A DNA stretch of 64,000 nt from Eleusine coracana subsp. coracana (lineage: Eukaryota > Streptophyta > Magnoliopsida > Poales > Poaceae): the NCBI GenBank assembly GCA_032690845.1, contig CM064417.1, positions 32,556,432-32,620,431 of the forward strand, in the 5' to 3' direction. The position numbers and the translations under genes are program-made. A model generated the notes under the pieces. That model did no database searches. It was not told the DNA's origin and was given only the letters and a program-made list of their open reading frames with translations. Shown piece after piece: positions 56,789 to 64,000 of the stretch (position 1 is the stretch's first letter; every line of letters starts with the position of its first letter).

Positions 56789-56995
56789 GCGGCTGCGCAT
56801 CTAGCCCGTCTTCGTTACTCTTTAGTTCTTTGTCCATAATTGCCCTGTTTTACACCTGTTTCCTGCGATTACATCCAAAACAGAACAATTACAAATATAT
56901 GCAAACATGGGGTTAATTGTTAGTCCAAAGCACCAAATTAAGACGCAAAACATCCCTTTTTGGTAGATAAAATGGGCATCTAGAAACCACCAACA

Positions 56996-57000
56996 CCTAT
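56996..57000. repeat. Target site duplication CCTAT (right)
   Basis: It matches 47000-47004 exactly. Confidence 0.9.
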
Positions 57001-57163
57001 TTAAGTCCGGCCTAGGTCGTCTTCTTTCTTTCTTCCTCTTTTAGCTTCATGTTCGCTTCCTCCCCTACTTTTAGCTCTCGAGTACACCGAGAGTCTTGGT
57101 GTCCATTTGATTGTTCTTCACCGCTCCGTCATCCTCGCACCCATCACCTCTTTGATCACCACA

Positions 57164-60100
57164 ATGGCCCAGCTAGACAGGACCGCCTAGGGTCGCTCGT
57201 TCGTGAGGATGCTGTAGATGGAGGGCCTAGTGGAGGCTGGTTTCCTTCCCGCTCTCACTAATGCGGTGGACTGGATCATGCTGGACAACGAGGCTGCACC
57301 TGACTCCCTATCGGGCTATGTTGTCTCTCTCAAGGAGTTTCATGAGAGGGGCGCCGGCTCGTCGGGGAGCAAGTTCCTTCACGGCCTGCTGCACTTCTAT
57401 GAGATCGAGCTGCAACACCTTAATCCGAACGGGGTCTTTTACATCGCGTTGTTCATCACGTTGTGTGAGGGGTTCTTGGGGATCGAACCCGACATTGAGG
57501 TATGGAAGTACTTCTTCTCCCCTTCCCTGTTCATGAGGATGGTCGATGATGGGGTGCGTCCTGTCGCCCTCGGTTGTTAAAGCCTTCGCTTGATCCAGAA
57601 GAGGGTGCAGGAGTATATCTCGGTACCCTTCCCTTTGAATGTACCGAGGTGGCATTCGAAGTGGTTCTACCTCCGCAACGATGCAGCGTGTCCCTTCCCG
57701 GTGTTCACCGGCCGATCGATTCGGGAGGCGCCGGCGTCCTGGTGCTGGGGCATGACAAAGAAAGAACTAAAATCCATCGGCCCCGTCGTCTAGGCCATCC
57801 TGTGTTTGAAGGAGCGAGGGCTCTCCGCTGTCAGGGTCGCGGGATGGTGGTTTTGGCGCCGCTTCATTCCACTCGTTGCCCGGCCTCTTCCCATGGTCCA
57901 GGTGGGCCTGGAGAAGCGCGGGGTCACCGGTGCAAGTCGCGGGCATGGAGGAGCTAACCGACCGCTCAGCCGTGGTGGAGAGGATTAAGACGGTGCTGCT
58001 GTTCCTAGATGGCACTTAGCCGATACCAGGGTGTCTACCCATGCTCCCGTCGGGGCCGTCAATGTGGTAAGCTCGTTTTTTTATTTTTGCCCCTATCATT
58101 CAGGTCGTTCAATTCACTTTTGGAGTTTGAGGTTCCTCTCGTGCTCTTAATTCCTGAACGCAGTCTGATCTGGTGGCACGCTTCCGTCCCCACGCTCTCA
58201 AGCTCTCTGAGGATGCGCCTCTAAGGGCAGCGCACCGCTTCCAGGAAATGGAGGCCCGGGAGGCTAGGAAGCAGAAACAGGAAGTCAAGGATGCGAAGCT
58301 TTGACAGCGGCTGGACCGCTAGAAGAGGAGGGCGCGCCACCGGGATATGGGTGAGGCCACGGATACTGAGTCCTTGGCTTCGACCGATGAGGAGGGCGAC
58401 CGCTCTGGAGGCAAGGAAGGCAGAGGCGGGCATGCTGCCTGCCTTTACGACGCCATGACGGATGCCTTGGCGAGCGACGTTGGCATCACTAAGGATGATG
58501 CAAGCTTGGCGGCGGCACTACGCGCTGCTCCCTTTGGCGAACGCTCAACCACGGGACCTTAGGGTGAGGCGTTGGAGTCTCGCTCAAGCAAGACGCCTGC
58601 CATCAAAGTGGCAGCGGGCCCGATCAAGTCCCTGGTCATGGAAGATTACACCGTCTAGGTTGACGTGGTGGTGATTGGTGCGGGCGAAGAGGAGTAGCCC
58701 CCGAGGCAAAGCGAGCCGATCAGGGGCGACAGAGGCGATGGCGGACTAGACGCTGGACAGGTGGCCATCGCTCCTCCCTCGTCAAAGGAGCTAGAGGTCG
58801 TCCCCTCCGCTGACGCCTTGTTGAAGAATGGATGCGACATCAGCTCTGTAGGCACCATGCCTGCATCAAAGCGTCAGGCCGTTGCTAATTGGTCCCACCC
58901 TGGGCGCTTCACGCCGGCCAAGATGCTACGGGTGGAGGCGGCGGTGAAGATGCACGAGGCGGGCTTCGGGTGCCCTGAATGCCGTTAGCTCGTGTAGCGC
59001 GGTGGTTGACCCTGGGAGTGCTTCCTCGGTGGTTCAGGAGCACGGCTTTGGGGAGCCCTCCGAGAAGGTTGCGGTGGTCAATTCGGGGTCGGCCTCCCCG
59101 GCAGTTCTGGAGCACGACTCCGGGGAGCCCGTCCAGAAGGCTGCAGTGGCCGATTGCGGGGCGGCCTCCCCAGCGGTTCAGGAGCACACCTTCGGGGAGC
59201 CCATCTAGAAGGCTGCGGTGGCGGCGCTGGTGGGCCCGAGAGCGCCTGCCCCGTCGCCCGTAGAGGTCGCGGTAGGGGCGCCAGGGGATGGCCCCTCGGC
59301 GACTCCAGGGGCTTTCACGGCGGCGCCAGCACTGGGCATCCTGGTCAGTGCCCCTGGTGGAACGGCTCGGTGTCCGGGCATTGATCTGGCGAGAGGTTGG
59401 CTGCCGAGAGGTGCCGTGAAGGTGGTGCAGAGACCTCCGCCATGCGTACCGGCAGACTCTTCTATTGTGGCTGCGGAGATGAAGAGGTTCTTCAATAACT
59501 ACAACGCTGTCGGTGCCGATTTTGCCAGGTACTCGGGCGTGGTGACCCAGAGATACAGGGAGGAGGGTGTGGTGATCCTCGCCAACCTTTGTGATGCCCG
59601 TCTTGAGCTAGGGACGGTAAAGGACCGCGTAGGGGAGCTTGAGGCGGCGTTGAAGGATGCGGAAGACCGGGGTCACGAGCTCCAGATGAAGTTGTACAAC
59701 CTTGAAGCCGCGGAGGAACAGTTCATTGGCCAACTTGGTCGGCACGAGCTGTAGCTCACGGAGGTGCATAGGGAGCACGATGAGGCCTTGACGTACGCGG
59801 CCATCAGTGCCGAGGCAGTACAGGTGCTCGAGGAATCATTGTGCTCGGAGAAGTCGCAGCGTGACCAAGCCATGGCCGCGGCCAAGGCCTCAGCCGAAGC
59901 TGAGGCTGCCCATCTAGTGCAGCTGCAGGAGAACCATGAAATCAAGGAAGGTGCGTGTTGCTTTTCTAAATATATATATTCATATATTCATTTTTTCATT
60001 GGGTCACTCTAGTGGCATTCCCTATCATCGCTGCTGGTTGGTGTAGTGTTGGAGAAGTTGGCAATGGCGATAGAGTCCCTTCGCTGAGAGGGGGCGGAGA

Positions 60101-60429
60101 AGGCTGATCTCCGCAACGTGCTGGGGAGGGCAGCCCGGGAGCTCCAAATCCTTGTAACGCCTGAGGCTTCTCTGGGGTTACAAGTTGGGAACCTGATGTC
60201 ATCGGGGCGCGAGTGGATCAAGCGTAGTGTGCGGTCTGGTGTGTGCACCATCTTTGTCGTGCTTGGGACGCACTTTGAGGATGTGGAATACGAGGCGCTA
60301 AGCCCCGGTTATCTTGACCACACGCTCGAGGAGATGGCCCGGATCCATGCCGACTCAGAGCCTCACACCAACATCCTGGCGGCAAAATACGGAGGAGACT
60401 CGCTCCCCAAGACCAAAGAGGAAGTTTAG
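57164..60429 (+). pseudogene. Antisense gene of the Tat element ('putative gypsy type transposon' family)
   Basis: Tat-lineage elements carry such a gene on the strand opposite pol; its role is unknown. One frame runs from the ATG at 57164 to 57988 with stops at 57188, 57215, 57578, 57791 and 57986. It includes 'LKEFHERGAGSSGSKFLHGL', 'FITLCEGFLGIEPDIEVWKY' and 'YISVPFPLNVPRWHSKWFY', the conserved N-terminal domain. A GT-AG intron may lie at about 58070-58107. Later pieces are acidic 'ESLASTDEEGDRSGGKEG' (58347-58562), a 72-bp triplicate (59002-59217), a coiled-coil-like segment ('VGELEAALKDAEDRGHELQM', 59470-59960) and the tail ending at 60427-60429. Its promoter is split by the 47005-56995 insertion. 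Confidence 0.8.
59002..59217 (+). repeat. Three tandem 72-bp units in the antisense gene
   Basis: Units start at 59002, 59074 and 59146. Each encodes 24 residues of the pattern V-V-D-G-S-A-S-x-x-V-x-E-H-x-x-G-E-P, so length stays in frame. The third unit has a TAG. Confidence 0.92.
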
Positions 60430-60950
60430 TCAGAATTTGCTTTATTTCCGAATGTTGGGTCATCATGCCCACTTTTTATGTAATAGTTTTAAGTCATGAA
60501 CTTGAATTTGAACTCATGTCTGACTTGTTTTGTTGACCTATGGTGGCTTTAAGCAATTTAATTCTTTTTATTTAAAGCACTTTGTGCGCTCGGCCTATTG
60601 TCTTTCCTATTTTGGCTCACAAAGTCGGAGCCCCCAAGCGCTTTGGAAGTTTAGTCTTGCCGGTGATCGCCATTGTCATGGCCGCTGGGGCAAGCATGAT
60701 GTTGCGCCGTCCAACCGGCTCGACTACAAACTTTTTTTCTCGTGGCTTACATTAATTGCTAGCATAGTGGGACTCGAGGTCGAAAAAGACAAAAAAAGAA
60801 TAAGGAAAGTTTTCTCGAGAAAAAACCAAAGGTGGGCTGTCGCGCAGGATTATTGTGCCTTTCCAGTCCCTGAGTGATGCTCGACTCTTGGTAGGGGTCG
60901 ACTGTCACTTAGGACCGAGCGAGGCATGCGAGAGTTATGCGGACAAAGAG
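60430..60950. other. Space between the antisense gene and pol, no gene seen
   Basis: The 3' ends of two convergent transcription units face each other here. T-rich stretches at 60525-60570 may hold the antisense gene's poly(A) region. Confidence 0.5.
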
Positions 60951-62975
60951 CTAGGGATAGAATATACGTAGTTGTGAGATGTTCCACGCGTTCTTGAATT
61001 CTTTACCCGCCACGGTCTTCAGCTTGTAGGTGCCGGGGCGGATTACTCAAGAGATGACGTATGGCCCTTACCAGGACGGTGAGAGCTTGTGCCGACACCT
61101 ATTGTTCTGAACCCTACGTAAAACGAGGTCGCCTTCGAGGAGACCCCTGTCTCTTGCTTTTTGATCGTGGTAGTGGCGGAGTGCCTGTTGGTATTTGGCC
61201 GAGTGGAGGAGTGCAATGTCTCGCGCCTCATCTATCTGGTCCAGCGCATCTTGGAGCGTTGCTTCATTGCCTTGTTCGTTGTATGCACGCACTAGCGGCG
61301 CGCCGTAGTCTACATCCATGAGCAGCATCGCTTCGGACCCGTAAACCATAGAGAAGGGCGTGAAGCCCATCGCGCGACTCAGGGTCATGTGAAGGCTCCA
61401 GAGTACGGCATGGAGTTCAGCCGCCCATCACCCACTAAATTGATTCAGGCGGTTGAAGACGATGGTCGGGTCGAAAATCTGAGGTTTTAACCCTTGGAGT
61501 AAGATGCTGTTTGCTTGGTTGACTTGACCGTTCATCTCGGGATGGGCGATGACAGCCCAATCAACATGAATGTGGTAATCATCACAGAACTTTAGGAATT
61601 TCTTCCCTATCAACTGTGTTCCGTTAACCGTGATTATGGAGTTTGGGACCCGCAATCGGTGGATGATGTCGAGGAAGAATTCGACCGCTTCCTCCGATCG
61701 AATCTTTACTAGCGGGCATGCTTCAATCCACTTGGTGAAGTTGTCAACCGCGACAAGCAAGTGGGTGTAGCCCTCAGGCGCTTTTTTGAGCGGGCCGACC
61801 AGGTCTAGTCCCTAGATCATGAAAGGCCACGTGAGGGGGATCGTTTGATGGGTCTATGCTGGCAAGTGCATTTGGCGGGCGTAGTACTGGCAACCCTTGC
61901 AGGTTTTGACTATGCGGGTCGCATCGCCCACAGTAGTCGGCCAGTAGAAGCCCTAGCAAAACGCGTTTCCCACGAGGGTTTAAGGTGCGGCATGATGACT
62001 GCAGAACCCCCTCCCCCCCCCCCCCCCCCCCCATGAATGTCAACGAGTAGCTGGATGCCTTCGGTGATGGGATACAACACTGCATAACTTTGGTGACATT
62101 GCGCTTGTAGAGCTCCCCGTCGATTAGGACGAAAGAATTGGCATGCCGATAGAGTCGCTTGGCTTCTGTCCCGTCGACGGGAAGCGTGCCCTGAGCCAAG
62201 TACGCTCTAGTCATCCAGAGGCTTAGCTCTCTCGATGTGAGTGTCGATTTGCTCGGCCCCAGGATCATCCGACTGGTCGTCCGGCTCGTGCAAGTCGCCT
62301 GGTCGGTCGATGTCCATGACATCAGCGTGCTAGGGGGTCGAGGGTAACCCTGAATCTGCAGGCAGTCCATTGACCCTCGGTTGAGGTCGACGGAGTCGCT
62401 TGGGGCTTCCTTATCCCCCGCAGGCTCCTTGGCCGCACCAAAGTCTGGAACTGGTCATTTGCGAAGACTCCCGGGTGAATCTGCTCTCGACCAGATGCCA
62501 TCTTGGCCAACGGGTCTGCCGCCTCATTGAGACATCGCGGGACGTGTTTAAGCTCTAGACCATCGAATCTGTCTTCGAGCCTGCGAACTTCCTGGCAGTA
62601 GAGTGCCATGGTGTCGGTTCCACAACTAGATTTCTTCTTGACCTAGATGATCATGACTTGGGAGTCACCCCGGATCTCTAGCCATCAGATGCGTAATTCA
62701 GTGGCGGTCTTGAGGCCGTTTACGAGCGTCTCGTATTCAACAACGTTATTTGAAGTGAGGAAATGTAGTTGAATAGCATATTTCATATGTACCATGAGTG
62801 GAGAGACAAAGATGAGGCGGATGCCCGCACCTGTTCGCATGGGTGACCCGTCGAAGTGCATGACCCAATACTCCTGGTCGACCGGAGCGGGTAGGAGTTG
62901 TGCTTCGGTCCACTCTGCCATGAAGTCGACGAGGACTTTGGACTTGATGGCCGCTTGAGGTTGGTACGTGACGTC
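60951..62975 (-). pseudogene. Tat-lineage pol: RNase H and integrase, broken
   Basis: RNase H appears at 62960-62685 ('VLVDFMAEWTEAQLLPAP', 'YWVMHFDGSPMRTGAGI', 'NNVVEYETLVNGLKTA') and 62609-62322 ('CLNEAADPLAKMASGR'). The integrase zinc region is scattered around 62250-61800. Core at 61760-61428: 'VAVDNFTKWIEACPLVKI', then 'SIITVNGTQLIGKKF', where the usual catalytic Asp is Val, then 'HPEMNGQVNQANS'. C-terminal part at 61388-61068 ('GFTPFSMVYGSEAMLL') and end at 60951 ('GTYKLKTVAGKEFKNAWNIS'). A 20-C run at 62013 and several shifts break it. RT and everything before it are missing beyond 62975. Confidence 0.9.
62013..62032. repeat. Poly-C homopolymer, 20 bp, inside integrase
   Basis: It is preceded by 'aaccccct'. 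On the minus strand it encodes a run of Gly and shifts the frame in the integrase zinc region. Confidence 0.9.
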
Positions 62976-63001
62976 TTCAAAAGCTTAAGAAAGAGAGGAA
63001 G

Positions 63002-63444
63002 ATGGTGATGGACGACTTCAAGAGGCTCACACATGGTAGAGCCATCCACAAGGAGATTCTTGGGAGAAACCTTGTGAACAAAGTCTCCCATCGGGGACAC
63101 GGCTCATATCCCGCCGCCATCGACATCATTAGGACGAGTGACTCCATCCCTGCATGGATCAAGCGCTACTCGCCGATGACTACTACTGTGAGAGGTGTTG
63201 CAAGGATGGCCAGACCATCAAGGATTGTACTATGGTGAGGAGTTCCATTATTTTACCTAATGCTAACTTGTTCCATGAGAACACCCACTTCAAGGTTTTT
63301 AGGGACAAGGCTGGCAAGGTGAAAGAAAAGGCTTTGGGACCCCCAAACAAGAAGAGAAAGGTCAAGAGCATATGGGTGCCTACGTGCTTTGTTGATCTTG
63401 AAAGGTCAATGAAGTACAAGTGGGTGCCCAAGAGCAAGACCTAG
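63002..63444 (+). pseudogene. C-terminal gag fragment of the SIRE element
   Basis: Two frames are joined by a shift near 63150. The second reads 'DDYYCERCCKDGQTIKDCTM', a CCHC-like zinc knuckle (Y-Y-C-x2-C-x-D-G-x-T-x-x-D-C, with the usual His replaced), then 'KKRKVKSIWVPTCFVDLE' and 'MKYKWVPKSKT', close to the 'IWVPK' linkers after SIRE gag. The stop is at 63442. It lies on the same strand as the gag start at 42987, so the two are probably parts of one element, but the middle of gag is missing. Confidence 0.5.
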
Positions 63445-64000
63445 ATGGTGGTGGTGGTGTTGGACCGGGAGCTTACATGAAGATCAAGTAAAGTCCATAA
63501 GAACTGACATGGACCTCAATGATATATCTACTCCGGAGGGAGGTATCCATGTGTGTTTGTTCTTGGTAGTTATAGTGTGTTCTTTCTTTTCTTGCATTGC
63601 ATGGTAATTAGGACTCCTTTGTGACTAGTATGTGTTGCATCCATGCATGTGTAAATAACTAAAAGAAAAAATAGATAAAAATTAGTCAATGTCTAACCCA
63701 CTCAAGATGGCTATAAGCAAGGGGGAGTGCTTGAGATGGTGGTTTGGCTTCTCTCAAGGCAAGGGTATGGCTTATAGTGAGTAAGCTTGAGAGGGGGTCA
63801 AACTTGACATTGTTAGGTTTCATTTGTGTCTTGTTTAATATTGCTTGTATTCACATGGCATGTTTACTTTTATTGCATATGTAAAATGTTTGTTGCATGC
63901 ATCGTATTAGAAACACAAAGGAGGCTTGTCTTACTTGGAGATATTTGGGCCTTATGATCAATATGAGATTACATCTCCACAAGTGTGACCAAAGGAAAGG
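63445..64000 (+). other. Non-coding sequence with a purine tract
   Basis: No protease or pol follows the gag fragment. 'ataagcaagggggagtgcttgag' (around 63714) resembles SIRE 3' purine tracts, and 'aagcttgagagggggtcaaac' lies further on. This could be the 3' region of a gag-only element. Confidence 0.4.

Larger units (their letters stand above)
47005..56995 (-). mobile_element. Complete Athila-like Ty3/gypsy retrotransposon, inactive
   Basis: Two LTRs (55925-56995 and 47005-48057), a tRNA-Asp primer-binding site, gag, protease, RT, RNase H, integrase, a third ORF and a polypurine tract appear in order on the minus strand. Target duplications CCTAT match exactly. Total 9991 bp. Repeated GCCGATCGGC palindromes run through it. 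Confidence 0.92.
55925..56995 (-). repeat. 5' LTR of the Athila-like element
   Basis: 1071 bp, starting on the minus strand TGTTGGTGGTTTCTAGATGC, with a TATA box at 56677-56671. It is highly similar to 47005-48057 with scattered substitutions and small indels. Confidence 0.9.
43042..62975 (-). mobile_element. Tat-lineage (Grande-like) gypsy element, truncated, hosting a nested element
   Basis: The 3' LTR is at 43042-44445, an antisense plus-strand gene at 57164-60429, and integrase and RNase H on the minus strand at 60951-62975. A complete Athila-like element (47005-56995) splits it. The 5' half (RT, protease, gag, 5' LTR) is missing after 62975, where SIRE sequence resumes. Without the insert about 9.9 kb remains. 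Confidence 0.8.

Noticed and set aside
57049..57261. Frame of 70 codons starting before the antisense gene
   Set aside because: It is out of frame with the conserved domain and only overlaps its leader.

Overview
This window looks like repeat-filled nuclear DNA of a grass, probably a panicoid such as sugarcane, sorghum, Miscanthus or maize. The inference rests on the mix of element families (Tat/Grande-like, Athila-like, Tekay/Del-like and Reina/RIRE-like Ty3/gypsy; SIRE/Maximus-like and Ale-like copia; CACTA; MITEs), GT-AG introns and grass-style LTR sequences. I found no intact housekeeping gene, rRNA, tRNA, CRISPR array or bacterial feature. Almost every long reading frame is transposon-derived and broken by stops or indels.

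Layout. 1-7978: a CACTA (En/Spm) element on the minus strand. Its right terminus (7961-7978) is present, its left end is outside the window, and it carries a TNP2 transposase pseudogene with one intron, a captured DUF295/F-box gene fragment and a second gene-like unit with its own TATA box. 7982-12035: parts of two Athila-like elements in opposite orientations, joined around a Tat-type LTR. 12036-14950: an LTR and primer-binding site followed by a non-coding repeat array (LARD-like). 15100-29210: a nested mosaic of Tekay, Reina/RIRE-like and SIRE fragments. 29284-29484: one exon of a Ptta/En/Spm-type transposase. 31844-38638: a MITE split by a 6.45-kb copia element with a clean AAATA target duplication. 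38640-41498: mostly non-coding sequence with a 22-bp inverted repeat, an Ale-type LTR and an Athila-like LTR fragment. 41499-43041 and 63002-64000: a SIRE element broken by a Tat-lineage element (43042-62975). That Tat element is itself split by a complete 9.99-kb Athila-like element (47005-56995) with matching 5-bp target duplications (CCTAT).

The Tat element carries pol on the minus strand and a plus-strand antisense gene of the 'putative gypsy type transposon' family in its 3' half. The Athila-like insertion falls inside what looks like the TATA box of that antisense gene.

The most unusual signal is a 10-bp palindrome, GCCGATCGGC, and close variants. It recurs throughout the Athila-like element (LTRs, 3' leader, a third ORF, the protease-RT spacer) in pairs or triplets set 21 bp apart. 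Unrelated LTR families in the same window carry different short palindromes with similar spacing, often just upstream of a TATA box. I know of no described function for this arrangement.
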